From positions 119,659-183,658 of the forward strand of contig CBDIHP010000031.1 in NCBI GenBank assembly GCA_965279195.1: a stretch of 64,000 bases of DNA. The letters are read 5' to 3'. Below are positions 28,188 to 37,649 of the stretch, piece after piece. This DNA comes from CBDIHP01 sp965279195 (GTDB lineage: Bacteria; Planctomycetota; Planctomycetia; Isosphaerales; Isosphaeraceae). How positions within the stretch are numbered: position 1 is the stretch's first letter; every line of letters begins with the position of its first letter. The notes under the pieces were generated by a model, which was given only the letters and a program-made list of their open reading frames with translations, was not told the DNA's origin and searched no databases. The position numbers were made by a program, and so were the translations under genes.

Positions 28188-29550
28188 GGACGTCCTCTCC
28201 ACCCTCGGCATGGTGCGGCAGCACAAGCTCGACGTCCGCACCGTCACCATGGGCATCGACCTCCAGGCCTGCGCCTCGCCCGATCTTGACGTCCTGCGCA
28301 GCCGGATCCGGGCCCAGCTGACCCGCTACGCCGGCCGGCTCAAGGCCGTCTGCGAGGAGGTCGAGGCCCGCTACGGCATCCCGATCGTCAACCGCCGGAT
28401 CGCCGTCAGCCCCATCGCGGGCGTCGCCGCCGCCCAGACGTCCGAGGGCTACGTCAAGGTCGCCCAGACCCTGGATGAGGTCGCGGCCGAGGTCGGCGTC
28501 GACCTCGTCGGCGGCTTCACCGCCCTGGTCCAGAAGGGCTGGACCGAGGGCGAACGCCGGCTGATCGACACCTTGCCCGAAGTGCTCTCGACCACCAAGC
28601 GGGTCTGCTCCTCGGTCAACGTCGGCACCACGGCGGCCGGGATCAACATGGACGCCATCGCCCGGCTCGGTCACATCCTCAAGGACACCGCCGTCCGCAC
28701 GACCGACCACGACGGGTTCGGATGTGCCAAGCTGGTGATCTTCGCCAACGCCCCGACCGACAACCCGTTCATGGCCGGCGCGTTCCACGGCGCGGGCGAG
28801 CCGGAGTGCGTCATCAACATCGGCGTCAGCGGCCCCGGCGTGGTCAAGGCGGCGGTCGAGGACCTCGTCCGCCACGCCGCGAAGAAGCCGACCCTGGGCG
28901 AGATCGCCGAGGAGATCAAGAGCACCGCCTTCCGCGTGACCCGCGTCGGCGAGCTCATCGGCCGCGAGGTCGCCTCGCGGCTGGGCGTCGCGTTCGGGAT
29001 CGTCGACCTCTCGCTGGCCCCGACCCCGCAGGTCGGCGACAGCGTCGGCGAGATCCTCCAGGCGATGGGCGTCGTCCGGCTCGGCGCGCCCGGCTCGACG
29101 GCCGCGCTGGCCCTGTTGAATGATGCCGTGAAGAAGGGCGGATCCTTCGCCTCGTCGTCCGTCGGCGGCCTCTCGGGCGCCTTCGTCGCCGTCAGCGAGG
29201 ACTCGGCGCTGGCCCAGGCGGTCGAGCGCGGCGACCTGACGCTGGCCAAGCTCGAAGCGATGACCTCGGTCTGCTCGGTCGGCCTGGACATGATCGCCGT
29301 CCCGGGTGACACCGACGCCGAGACCCTCTCGGCCCTGATCGCCGACGAGGTGGCCATCGGCGTCATCAACCACAAGACGACGGCCGTCCGCGTCATCCCC
29401 GTCCCCGGCAAGTCGGCCGGTCAGCGGGCGGTGTTCGGCGGGCTGTTCGGCGAGATGATCATCCTGCCGATCCACGCGGCCGGCGGCTCGACCGAGTTCG
29501 TCCGCCACGGCGGCCGGATCCCCGCGCCATTGTCGTCCCTGCGGAACTGA
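28174..29550 (+). CDS. UPF0210 (DUF711/PFL-like) family protein
   Basis: 458 residues, full length for the family. Conserved stretches include HKLDVRTVTMGIDLQAC, RVCSSVNVGTTAAGINMDAI, NPFMAGAFHGAGEPECVINI and a C-terminal TTAVRVIPVPGKSAGQ. The structure is reported as pyruvate-formate-lyase-like but no glycyl radical motif is seen here. Families of this kind sit next to a small ACT-domain protein in many bacteria, as here. Reaction unknown. Confidence 0.88.
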   Translation: MYRTEDVLSTLGMVRQHKLDVRTVTMGIDLQACASPDLDVLRSRIRAQLTRYAGRLKAVCEEVEARYGIPIVNRRIAVSPIAGVAAAQTSEGYVKVAQTLDEVAAEVGVDLVGGFTALVQKGWTEGERRLIDTLPEVLSTTKRVCSSVNVGTTAAGINMDAIARLGHILKDTAVRTTDHDGFGCAKLVIFANAPTDNPFMAGAFHGAGEPECVINIGVSGPGVVKAAVEDLVRHAAKKPTLGEIAEEIKSTAFRVTRVGELIGREVASRLGVAFGIVDLSLAPTPQVGDSVGEILQAMGVVRLGAPGSTAALALLNDAVKKGGSFASSSVGGLSGAFVAVSEDSALAQAVERGDLTLAKLEAMTSVCSVGLDMIAVPGDTDAETLSALIADEVAIGVINHKTTAVRVIPVPGKSAGQRAVFGGLFGEMIILPIHAAGGSTEFVRHGGRIPAPLSSLRN

Positions 29551-29632
29551 CGCGAATCCCGAGGACGCCTCGCCGATCGTGACCTACGCTTGAGGTGACC
29601 AGCTCACCCCAACGTGGCCATGAGGGCGAGGC

Positions 29633-32600
29633 GTGCCTGCCGCGACGTCCGACAAGCCGAAGACCCCGAGGTTCCGCGTTCCGCCCCTGGTGGTGCCGGC
29701 CTCGGCGCTCGCCGCCGGGATCGTACTCGACCGGTCGCGGGGCGAACCCCTGGTCACCGCCGACTGGGCCTGGCTCGCCCTGTTCGCGGCCGGCGTGGCG
29801 GTGACGTTCCGTCGCCGTACGCAACTCGTGCCCAGCCTGCTCATCCTCGCCTGGCTGTCGCTCGGGGCGGCCTGGCACCACGCGCACTGGTTCGACCGAG
29901 CCCCCGACGACCTCTCGCGATCCGTCCCCGACAACGCCCCGCCCCGGCCGGCCTGGATCAAGGGAATCCTGGTCGACCCGCCGATCTTCCGGCCCGGCGA
30001 CCGCCCCGACGACTCCGGCCAGACCCGGGCGATGGTGGATGTCGAGGCCGTCCGCGAGGGCCCGGGCTGGCGGGGGGCGTCCGGACGGTTGATGGTCCGG
30101 ATCCGGGGGGACGCCTCGCAACTGGTCCCGGGCGTGGCGGTCCAGGCGGCGGGCGCGCTCGGGCAGATCGAGCCGGCGAAGAATCCCGGCGAGTTCGACG
30201 CCCGCGACTACTACCGGTCGCAGGGAATCCGGCTCAACCTGAGCGTCGAGGCCCCGATGGCGATCTGGTCGGATCCGGACCGCCCCGGCTCGGCCTGGTT
30301 GCGGTGGCTCGGACGGATGAAGGTCTGGAGTTATGACAGACTGATCAGTGGACTCCCCGCCTCCACCGCGCCCCTGGCGGCGGCCCTGCTCCTCGGCCGC
30401 CGCGACCTGGTCGATCCCGACACCAACGACGCCTTCGCGCGCACCGGCACGACGCACCTGCTGGCGATCTCGGGCCTTCACTTGCAGGTGCTGGCCGTGG
30501 CGGTCGGGCTGGCGTTGCGGCTGGCGGGCCTGAGGCGTCGGGCGGTCTTCGGAGGGGTCGCCGGGGCGACGATCGGGTATGCTCTGCTCGTGGGGCTGGC
30601 CCCGTCGGTCGTCCGCTCGGCCGCCATGACCTGCGCGGTCTGCCTCGCCGGGTTGCGGAGCCGGCCGACCTTGCCGTCGAACATCCTGGCGATCGCCGCG
30701 CTGGCGACCCTGGCCCTCGACCCGTCGGACCTGTTCGACGTCGGCTGCCAGCTCTCGTTCCTCGCCGTCGCGGCCATCGTCTGGGTCGTCCCGCTGGCCA
30801 AGACCTTGCTGGTTCGAGAGGCCGACCCGCTGGACGCCCTGGAGGCGTACTATGAGAGCGGCGCGTGGCGGCTTTTGCGGAGGTTCCGCACCGGGCTGCT
30901 CGACGGCATCCGGCTCTCGGCGGTGGTCTGGGTCGTCGGCCTGCCCCTCGTGCTCCTGCGATTCCACATGGTGGCTCCCATCGGCATCCTCCTGAATATC
31001 CCCCTGATCCCGATCACCTCGCTGGCCCTGCTCGCCGCCGGCATGACCCTGGCCCTCTCGGCCGTCTGGGCCCCGCTGGGCGTGCCGACCGGCCTGCTCT
31101 GCGGGGTGCTCCTGAACCTGACCGAGCGGCTCGTCGCCTTCGGGGCCGCCGTGCCTTACGGGCACTGGTTCGACCCCGGCCCGACGGAGTGGTGGGTCGT
31201 CGGATCCTATGTGCTCCTGTCGATTGCCGTGGTCGGCCAGAGGGCGGCGGTCGCGGGGAGGGCCTGGCTCTGGGGTGCGCTGGGGCTCTGGTGCGTCGTC
31301 GGCCTGCCGATCTCGGCCGAGTCGCAACGACCCCGGCGGCTCGAAGCCCAGGCGCTGGCGGTCGGGCACGGCCTGGCGGTGGTGATCCAGTCGCCGGAAG
31401 GATCCCGCTATCTCTATGACTGCGGCAAGCTCGGCGACCCCCGCGTGGGACGACGGATCGTCGCCCCGGCCCTCTGGTCGCGCGGGATCCGACGGCTCGA
31501 CGCCGTCATCCTCAGCCACGCCGACTCCGACCACTACAACGGCCTGCCCGACCTGCTCGACCGCGTCCGGGTCGGCGAGGTCTGGATGCCACCCGGCTTC
31601 GGCGGCGAGGAGAACCCTGGGGCGATCGAACTCCTCGACCTGTTGAAGCGGAAGGGGATCCCGCTCCGGGTCGTGAAGGCCGGCGATTCGGGTCGGATCG
31701 ATTCGACATCCACCTGGCGTTCCTTGCATCCGCCGCAGGGCTGGGGCGAGGGGACGTCGGACAACGCCCGAAGCCTGGTGCTCGAAGTCGCATCCGGGGG
31801 TCGGAAACTGTTACTGACCGGCGACCTCGAAAAGTCGGGCCTGCCCGAACTCGTCGCCCTGCCCTCGCCCCCGGACGGCTACGACGCCATGCTCGCCCCG
31901 CACCACGGAGGGCGGACGGCGAACCCCGGCTGGCTCTACGACTGGGCCCGCCCCGGTATCGTCGTCGCCAGCCAGCGGGCGTTGAGCGCAACGAGCCGCG
32001 ACGCCCTCTCCGGCCTGGCCGTCGACCTGTTCCGCACCTGGCAACGAGGCGCGGTCACGCTCACCTGGGGGGCCTCCGGTCTTATCGCGGCGGGATATCT
32101 CGACCCGGAACCATCGGCGATCTCCGATTCCACAACGCTCCTCTCGATGGCCCTGCCCTGGTGGTCGCGGACGCTCATCGTGATCGTAGGCCTGCTGATC
32201 GGGCTGGGGCTGTCGCTCGGCATGGCGGTCGTCGAGTGGGGGGCGTGGCTGCTCGTCCTCCCCGGCCGGCGGAAGGACAGCTTCGCGAAGCCGGAGGAGC
32301 CCGCCAGCCGCCTGGGGCCCGGCGAACGGATCGAGCTGATCGCATCCGACGGCGTCCGGCTGGTGGGCTACTGGCACCCGGCCGACATGCCCGATGGCCG
32401 CGTCGCGCTGTTCCTTCACGGCCTGGCCGAGACCGGGGCGGGCATGCGGAGCCGGGCGTGCGTGCTCAGGCGCCACGGCTGGGGCGTCGCCATCCTCGAC
32501 GCCCGGGCTCACGGCCAGAGCCACGGCGACCGCGCCTCCTTCGGAGGCCGGGAGTCGAACGACCTGAAGCTCTGGCTCGATCACATCCCGACGCGAATGG

Positions 32601-33058
32601 ATGAACCGATCCGATCGATGGTCGTCTGGGGCCGGTCGATGGGCGCGGCCGTCGCGATGCAAGGCGCGACGGAGGACGTGAGGATCTCGGCCCTCGTGCT
32701 CGAATCGCCGTTCGCCAATCTCGAATCCACGGTCGCGCACCTGCTCCGCCGCTACCGCGTCCCGACCTTCCTGGCCCGGTCGGTCGTCCGACGCGCCGAG
32801 CAGTTGGCTGGCGTCCCGCTCGCCGACCCGCCGCCGATCGAACTGGCCGCCCGGATCGAGCAGCCGATCGTCCTTCTCCACGGCGCCGACGACCGCCTCG
32901 TCCCGGTCGCCGAGGTCCGCCGAATCCGCGACGCCTGCAAGGGGCCCGCGACCCTGATCGAGGTCCCTGGCGCGGGGCACGCGAACATCGTCGGGATCGG
33001 CGGCGAGGAGCTTCTCAACAAGGTCACCGCCGAACTTCACCGCCGCCTTGATCGTTGA
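29633..33058 (+). CDS. ComEC/Rec2-type DNA uptake channel fused to a C-terminal alpha/beta hydrolase
   Basis: 1141 residues in one open frame. Order: helices and DUF4131-like region (1-240); ComEC membrane domain with TTHLLAISGLHLQVLAVAVG (about 280); metallo-beta-lactamase-like domain (about 570-820) with AVILSHADSDHYNG and MLAPHHGG; one or two helices (about 843-875); then a serine hydrolase (about 890-1141) with VVWGRSMGAAVAMQ (nucleophile near 1002), GADDRLVP (Asp near 1085) and GAGHANI (His near 1114). ComEC carries transforming DNA across the inner membrane. The hydrolase is not part of usual ComEC. GTG start preceded by GAGGGCGAGGC. Confidence 0.85.
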   Translation: MPAATSDKPKTPRFRVPPLVVPASALAAGIVLDRSRGEPLVTADWAWLALFAAGVAVTFRRRTQLVPSLLILAWLSLGAAWHHAHWFDRAPDDLSRSVPDNAPPRPAWIKGILVDPPIFRPGDRPDDSGQTRAMVDVEAVREGPGWRGASGRLMVRIRGDASQLVPGVAVQAAGALGQIEPAKNPGEFDARDYYRSQGIRLNLSVEAPMAIWSDPDRPGSAWLRWLGRMKVWSYDRLISGLPASTAPLAAALLLGRRDLVDPDTNDAFARTGTTHLLAISGLHLQVLAVAVGLALRLAGLRRRAVFGGVAGATIGYALLVGLAPSVVRSAAMTCAVCLAGLRSRPTLPSNILAIAALATLALDPSDLFDVGCQLSFLAVAAIVWVVPLAKTLLVREADPLDALEAYYESGAWRLLRRFRTGLLDGIRLSAVVWVVGLPLVLLRFHMVAPIGILLNIPLIPITSLALLAAGMTLALSAVWAPLGVPTGLLCGVLLNLTERLVAFGAAVPYGHWFDPGPTEWWVVGSYVLLSIAVVGQRAAVAGRAWLWGALGLWCVVGLPISAESQRPRRLEAQALAVGHGLAVVIQSPEGSRYLYDCGKLGDPRVGRRIVAPALWSRGIRRLDAVILSHADSDHYNGLPDLLDRVRVGEVWMPPGFGGEENPGAIELLDLLKRKGIPLRVVKAGDSGRIDSTSTWRSLHPPQGWGEGTSDNARSLVLEVASGGRKLLLTGDLEKSGLPELVALPSPPDGYDAMLAPHHGGRTANPGWLYDWARPGIVVASQRALSATSRDALSGLAVDLFRTWQRGAVTLTWGASGLIAAGYLDPEPSAISDSTTLLSMALPWWSRTLIVIVGLLIGLGLSLGMAVVEWGAWLLVLPGRRKDSFAKPEEPASRLGPGERIELIASDGVRLVGYWHPADMPDGRVALFLHGLAETGAGMRSRACVLRRHGWGVAILDARAHGQSHGDRASFGGRESNDLKLWLDHIPTRMDEPIRSMVVWGRSMGAAVAMQGATEDVRISALVLESPFANLESTVAHLLRRYRVPTFLARSVVRRAEQLAGVPLADPPPIELAARIEQPIVLLHGADDRLVPVAEVRRIRDACKGPATLIEVPGAGHANIVGIGGEELLNKVTAELHRRLDR

Positions 33059-33061
33059 ACA

Positions 33062-33439
33062 CTACAGCGGATTCGCCTGCTGGACGGCCGGCATCAGGTC
33101 GTTGAACTCCTCGATCCGGAGCATGCGAATATCGCGAACCGAAGCGGAGAACCAGGGCAGGCTGCGGGACAGTTCGATCGCGGCGAGGACGCAGGTGACC
33201 GCGTTGATGGTCTCGCCGCCGAAGTAGACGCTGCCCTGCTGCCAGGTGAAGCCCTGCTTCACGAGCACCTTGCGGATCTCCGCGTATGCACTGTTGTAGG
33301 GCTCGCCGTAGTGGAGCTTGAGCGACTCGATGTCCATGTCGAAGCTGATGGCGTACAGGCGGCCCTCCTTCGGCGGCATCGACGGCATCTCGTGGAGACG
33401 CTGCGACGCTGCGGCCCGACCGGTTGTCAGCGCGGACAT
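33062..33439 (-). CDS. vapD: VapD-family endoribonuclease (toxin-like)
   Basis: 125 residues. RLYAISFDMDIESLKLHYGE, YNSAYAEIRKVLVKQGFTWQ, QGSVYF and WFSASVRDIRMLRIEEFNDL follow the VapD pattern. VapD proteins are Cas2-fold ribonucleases related to toxin-antitoxin systems. A short Ala/Ser-rich N-terminal extension precedes the domain; the ATG is well supported by GGAGGAG at 5 nt. No antitoxin-sized partner ORF is adjacent: the neighbours are comEC (convergent) and a kinase on the same strand 147 nt upstream. Confidence 0.85.
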   Translation of the reverse strand: MSALTTGRAAASQRLHEMPSMPPKEGRLYAISFDMDIESLKLHYGEPYNSAYAEIRKVLVKQGFTWQQGSVYFGGETINAVTCVLAAIELSRSLPWFSASVRDIRMLRIEEFNDLMPAVQQANPL

Positions 33440-33585
33440 GATGACTCCTCCTCAAGGTTGGGTCTCGACGGTCCTTGGCCCGTACGCTCTCCTCATTGTA
33501 TGGGAGGCAGCGTCGCGGGAGGAGTTCAACCGATCCGCTGGTGGTGAGTTCTCGGGTGCAGGGGTCGAACAGGAGTCCGATCCGA

Positions 33586-34404
33586 TCACGCCGCGCCCTG
33601 GGCGGGCTGAGCGGGGGCGACGGGAAGTCGGAGGGTGAAGGTGGTCCCCTGGCCGACGCGGCTCTCGGCGCGGAGGCGTCCGCGATGAGCCTCGACGATC
33701 TCGCGACAGACGGAGAGTCCCAGACCGGTGCCACCCAGGCCGTTCTCGTCGGGCTCGGTCTTGGTGGTGAAGAAGGGTTCGAAGATCCGGCGCAGGTCGG
33801 CCGGTGCGATCCCCACGCCGGCGTCGGCGATGCTCACCTCGGCGAGCTTGCCGGCCGAGTCGGTCCCGACACGGATCTTGAGGATCCCGCCGCTCGGCAT
33901 GGCCTGGCGGGCGTTGATGATGAGGTTCAGGAGAACCTGCTGGATCTGGGCGGGATTCACCCGGGCCTGCGGGCGGGACTCGACCCGGTAATCCAGGTGA
34001 ACCTTGTGCTTTGTGAGATCCTTGCCAACGAGGAGCAGGACCTCGTCGACGAGCCGGGCCATGTCGGTGGCGACGCGGCGATCCGCCCGGGGGCGGGCGA
34101 GGCCGAGGACGCCCCCGGTGATGGCGGAGGCCCGCTCGGCGCCGTCGAGGATCTTCTCGAAGGCCCGCTTGCGGAAGTCGGGGTCGTGGTTGCGGAGCCC
34201 GAGCTTGGCGTAGGACAGGATCGGGGTCAGGGCGTTGTTGAGCTCGTGGACCACGCTGCCGGCGAGCACGCCGAGGCTGCTGATCCGCTGCAGCTCGACG
34301 ACCTGCCGGCGGAGGGCCTCGACCTCGCGCTGGAGGTCGGCGACGGCGGTCGAGTTGCCCGACAGGCTCGGGGTGGGGATCGTGGTAGGTGTCGCCGCTG
34401 CCAT
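33586..34404 (-). CDS. Soluble sensor histidine kinase
   Basis: 272 residues without membrane helices. An N-terminal coiled coil (VADLQREVEALRRQVVELQR) leads into the phosphoacceptor box SVVHELNNALTPILSYAKLG. The ATPase domain has N box LNLIINARQAMPSG, G1 IADAGVGI, F box FEPFFTTK and G2 GLGGTGLGLSVCREI. HELNN kinases of this type autophosphorylate on that His. No response regulator or input domain is nearby, so it is an orphan kinase. Start ATG chosen after non-coding-looking upstream sequence. Confidence 0.88.
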   Translation of the reverse strand: MAAATPTTIPTPSLSGNSTAVADLQREVEALRRQVVELQRISSLGVLAGSVVHELNNALTPILSYAKLGLRNHDPDFRKRAFEKILDGAERASAITGGVLGLARPRADRRVATDMARLVDEVLLLVGKDLTKHKVHLDYRVESRPQARVNPAQIQQVLLNLIINARQAMPSGGILKIRVGTDSAGKLAEVSIADAGVGIAPADLRRIFEPFFTTKTEPDENGLGGTGLGLSVCREIVEAHRGRLRAESRVGQGTTFTLRLPVAPAQPAQGAA

Positions 34405-34627
34405 GAGTCTTGGCCTCGCTGCCGGGTCCGATCGCCCCTCCTGGGAACACCCTAAGCTATCGGCCGGAACGGGGTGGGGATTGAGCGTCTCGGGGGCCCC
34501 GACGTCATGCCGGAGGCCCCCGGGACTGGCGAGTGTGAAGCCTTGACGATGGAGCAGAATCGCCGCGTGAAGATGCCTCGGATTCCGTGACCTGACGGGT
34601 CCTGGCAGACTCTGATGGCCGTCCGGA

Positions 34628-35062
34628 TTACTTCGATCCGGGGGCCTTGGCATCCGCCGTGGCCGTGGCCCCTTGCGAGGGCGAGGCGGTCCGGAGATTC
34701 TCCAGCAATTTCTTCTGGGTTTCCGTGAGGACGCCCTCACACTCGGACAGCATGCCGGCCTGGGCGGTGGCGATCTGCTTCTCCAGCTCGTCGATCTTCG
34801 CCTGGTGCTTCGAGCGGATCTTGTAGATCGATTCGCGTTGATTGATGTTCAGCCCGATCTGCCCGAAGTAGGGGGGGACCCGACGGGCCGGGTCATACTT
34901 TCTCTTCAACTCGCCCGGCTTGGCGGCCGATGCGGGCGGCTTCGGGGCGGCCGGGGCATCACCCGGCCTGGCCGGGGTCTGGGCACCGGCGGTCAGCACG
35001 CTCGCCGCGATGGCCGCGATGGTGAAGCAGATGACGGTCACGACGCGTCGCCTCAGTGACAT
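34628..35062 (-). CDS. Exported small helical protein (Spy/CpxP-like)
   Basis: 144 residues. Signal peptide (VICFTIAAIAASVLTAGA), a Pro/Ala-rich linker, then two long helices (NQRESIYKIRSKHQAKIDEL; GVLTETQKKLLENLRTA). The hairpin with an LTETQKKLLENL motif recalls the LTxxQ periplasmic chaperones Spy/CpxP, though without strong identity. Start ATG at 35062 with GGAGGA upstream. Confidence 0.65.
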   Translation of the reverse strand: MSLRRRVVTVICFTIAAIAASVLTAGAQTPARPGDAPAAPKPPASAAKPGELKRKYDPARRVPPYFGQIGLNINQRESIYKIRSKHQAKIDELEKQIATAQAGMLSECEGVLTETQKKLLENLRTASPSQGATATADAKAPGSK

Positions 35063-35309
35063 GGGGTCCTCCTCCGGGTTGTCAGGCGCGATAGGGACAT
35101 CGGCCCGGCCCAACCTTGGCGCGGCACCTCATCCCCATGCGCGGAACATAGAACACATTCTCCAGGGATGAGAACCTTCTGATCCAAATTCGACGCAACC
35201 GATCCGACCCGCACGGGCCCAGGCCGATGACCAGGCACCTTCCCCCGCCCCGCCCCGGGCCGTATGCTCGGGGCATCGACCCTGCGGTCCTTCCCCGAGG
35301 AGCACACCG

Positions 35310-36629
35310 ATGCGGACCCAACCGAACCGTCGCGGATTCCTGGCATCCCTCGCCGGGGGGCTGGCCATCGCCCCGCTCGCCCGGGGCGGCGACGGCCGTC
35401 CGCCGGTCACGAACCCCCGGGCCCTCTCGGGCGACGCGATCGAGCCCGACTGGTCCGAACGCCTCACCATCGCCGTCGGGCCCAAGGGGGGCGACATCAA
35501 CGGGTCCGACGACAAGGCCATCCAGGCGGCGGTGGATTACGTCACTCGCCTCGGCGGAGGAACGGTCAGGATCCTCCCCGGCACCTTCCGGCTCCGGAAC
35601 GCCGTGTATCTCACCTCGAAGCTCCGGATCCTCGGGTCGGGAAGCGAGTCGATCCTGATCAAGGAGCCCTCGGTCACCGCCAGGCTCGCGGCCAACTCCG
35701 ACTGGTATGATCAGGAGATCACCCTCGAAGATGCCTCCGGCTTCCGGATCGGCGACGGCATCTGCCTCCGCGCCAAGGATCCGCACGACGGCGGAGCCAC
35801 GGTCATCAAGCGGACGCTCGTCGCCCGGTCCGGCAACCGCTTCAAGCTCGACAAGGCCCTGCGCGAGAACCTCTGGGCGCAGGGCCAGCCGACGGCCTCG
35901 ACGCTCTTTCCCTTGATCTCGGGCGAGTTCGTCTCGGACGTGACCATCGAGAACCTCGTGCTCGACGGCAACCGCGACAACAACGCCGAGCTCAACGGCA
36001 ACTACTCGGGCTGCGTGTTCCTCCAGGACTGCAACCGCATCACCATGCGGAAGGTCGAGGCCCGGCGCAACCACGGCGACGGCCTGAGCTGGCAGGTCTG
36101 CCACGACGTCACGGTCGAGGACTGCTACTCGCACGGCCACCACGGCCTCGGCCTGCACCCCGGCTCGGGCTCGCAGCGCCCCTTGATGCGGAACAACCGG
36201 GTCGAGAGGAACGACATCGGCATCTTCTTCTGCTGGGGCGTCCGCTTCGGCCTGGCCGAGGGCAATCAACTCGACGGCAACCAGACCAGCGTCTCGATCG
36301 GTCATCGCGACACCGACAACCTCGTGCGCAAGAATACGATCAAGAACAGCGGCAAGGTCGGCGTGCTGTTCCGCGACGAGGCGAAGGTCTTCGCCGGGCA
36401 CCGCAACCGGATCGAGGAGAACACGATCGTCGACAGCGGCAACGACAAGGGCGTCGCCATCGACGTCCAGGGGGAGACCGAGGACGTCATCCTCGCCCGC
36501 AACGTCATCCGCGAAACCCGGTCGCCGGCGCAGAGGGTTGGGATCCGGATCGGCAAGAAGACCAGCAACGTCCAGCTCGTCGAGAACACCATCCAGGGCT
36601 TCCCGACCGGGATCGCAAGGATTTCGTAG
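35310..36629 (+). CDS. Tat-exported right-handed parallel beta-helix protein
   Basis: 439 residues. N-terminal twin-arginine-type signal NRRGFLASLAGGLAIAPLAR. Then a pectate-lyase-like start (SDDKAIQAAVDYVTRLGGGT) and many beta-helix coils of about 23 residues rich in Asn ladders (VENTIQ, RRNHGDG, VERNDIG, IEENTIV). Probably a polysaccharide lyase or glycan-binding protein; catalytic residues not identified. GAGGAG lies 7 nt before the ATG. The TAG stop is inside a REP-like GTAG. Confidence 0.82.
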   Translation: MRTQPNRRGFLASLAGGLAIAPLARGGDGRPPVTNPRALSGDAIEPDWSERLTIAVGPKGGDINGSDDKAIQAAVDYVTRLGGGTVRILPGTFRLRNAVYLTSKLRILGSGSESILIKEPSVTARLAANSDWYDQEITLEDASGFRIGDGICLRAKDPHDGGATVIKRTLVARSGNRFKLDKALRENLWAQGQPTASTLFPLISGEFVSDVTIENLVLDGNRDNNAELNGNYSGCVFLQDCNRITMRKVEARRNHGDGLSWQVCHDVTVEDCYSHGHHGLGLHPGSGSQRPLMRNNRVERNDIGIFFCWGVRFGLAEGNQLDGNQTSVSIGHRDTDNLVRKNTIKNSGKVGVLFRDEAKVFAGHRNRIEENTIVDSGNDKGVAIDVQGETEDVILARNVIRETRSPAQRVGIRIGKKTSNVQLVENTIQGFPTGIARIS

Positions 36630-36726
36630 GGTGTGTTGGCCGCGTCCTCGCGGCCTCCGCACCGACATACCCACCCGCCGTCAAGATTGGTGCGGAGGCC
36701 GCGAGGACGCGGCCAACACACCCTAC
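36626..36726. repeat. Inverted pair of REP-like GTAG hairpins, 101 bp
   Basis: Two perfect 38-nt arms in inverse orientation around a short centre. Each begins GTAGGGTGTGTTGGCCGCG and forms its own hairpin GGCCGCG-TCCT-CGCGGCC. Structure and GTAG head resemble REP sequences used by RAYT transposases. Shares the GTAGGGTG head with the pair at 682-993 but has a different stem. The TAG of each arm is the stop codon of the flanking gene (plus-strand beta-helix, minus-strand ZIP). Confidence 0.8.
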
Positions 36727-37616
36727 TTTTGCGCGGCGTGGGGCTTTTCGACGTGGCCGTGGCCTTCCACGGCCTCGGTCGCGCCCATGAGGATCATCCC
36801 GGCGAGGAGCGCGATCGAGAGCTTGATCCGGTCGTGCGAGTGGAACTGGAGCTCCGGGAGCAGGTCGCTCAGTGAGATGCAGAGGAAGGTCCCGGCCGAG
36901 AAGGCCAGGGTCGCGGCGGTGACATCCTGTGCGACGGTCGCTTCCAGAGCGCGGACGCCGATCAGGAACAGCCCGGCGCCGAGCGGGACCATCATCGCGA
37001 AGCCGAGATTGACCAGGTGAGCCGTGGCCCTCGGCACTCCCGCGCGGAGCATCAGGCTGACGATGGTCAGGGCGTCGGCCGGCTTGTGGACGATGGTCGC
37101 CAGGAAGACACCGCCGACCGCAACGCCGAAGCCCCGTCCCGCCGCCTGATCGGCCATCCAGGCGCTGGCGAGGGCGACCCCTCCGCTCAGGGTGTGCATC
37201 GCCAGGCCGAACGCGGCGGCGCTCCAGTGGAGCGAGGCCCCCTTGGTGCCGTGGGCGTGGCCGGGCGCGGCCTTGTCGACCAGGCCGGCGGCGTGGCCGC
37301 GATCGCTGGCGTGCTCGTGCGCGTGGGTCGGGCAGGGGTCGTCGGGGTCGTCCGGCGACTCGTGGTGGTGGAACGCGAAGAAGCGTTCGAGGAAGAAAAG
37401 GGCAAGCAGGCCGACGGCCGACCACCGCAGGGTCTCGGCCGAGCCCTGCTCAACGGCCTGGGGCATCATGTGGAAGAAGACCGCCCCGAGCATCGTGCCG
37501 GCCGCGAAGCTGAGGTAGAGCTGGAGCCTCGTGTGCGTGAGCTTCGCCCAGAGCGGTAGGATCCCCCCCAGGAGGCTCACCACCACGACGGCCAGGCAGA
37601 GCGCGACGAGGATCAT
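36723..37616 (-). CDS. ZIP-family metal transporter
   Basis: 297 residues with about eight helices. The ZIP metal path is seen in LSFAAGTMLGAVFFHMMPQA, in the His-bearing helix GLAMHTLSGGVALASAW, and in ATIVHKPADALTIVSLML (the HKxPxx motif). A His/Asp-rich cytoplasmic loop (FHHHESPDDPDDPCPTHAHE) is typical of zinc-binding loops. Takes up Zn2+ or related cations. The stop TAG lies in the REP-like pair. Confidence 0.9.
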   Translation of the reverse strand: MILVALCLAVVVVSLLGGILPLWAKLTHTRLQLYLSFAAGTMLGAVFFHMMPQAVEQGSAETLRWSAVGLLALFFLERFFAFHHHESPDDPDDPCPTHAHEHASDRGHAAGLVDKAAPGHAHGTKGASLHWSAAAFGLAMHTLSGGVALASAWMADQAAGRGFGVAVGGVFLATIVHKPADALTIVSLMLRAGVPRATAHLVNLGFAMMVPLGAGLFLIGVRALEATVAQDVTAATLAFSAGTFLCISLSDLLPELQFHSHDRIKLSIALLAGMILMGATEAVEGHGHVEKPHAAQK

Positions 37617-37649
37617 CGAGGGGCCGCCTGAGAGCGGGGGGATGGGTCA

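Noticed and set aside
29633..33058. Treating the ComEC and hydrolase as two genes
   Set aside because: No stop codon or frameshift separates them and linking helices are continuous, so a fusion is the direct reading.
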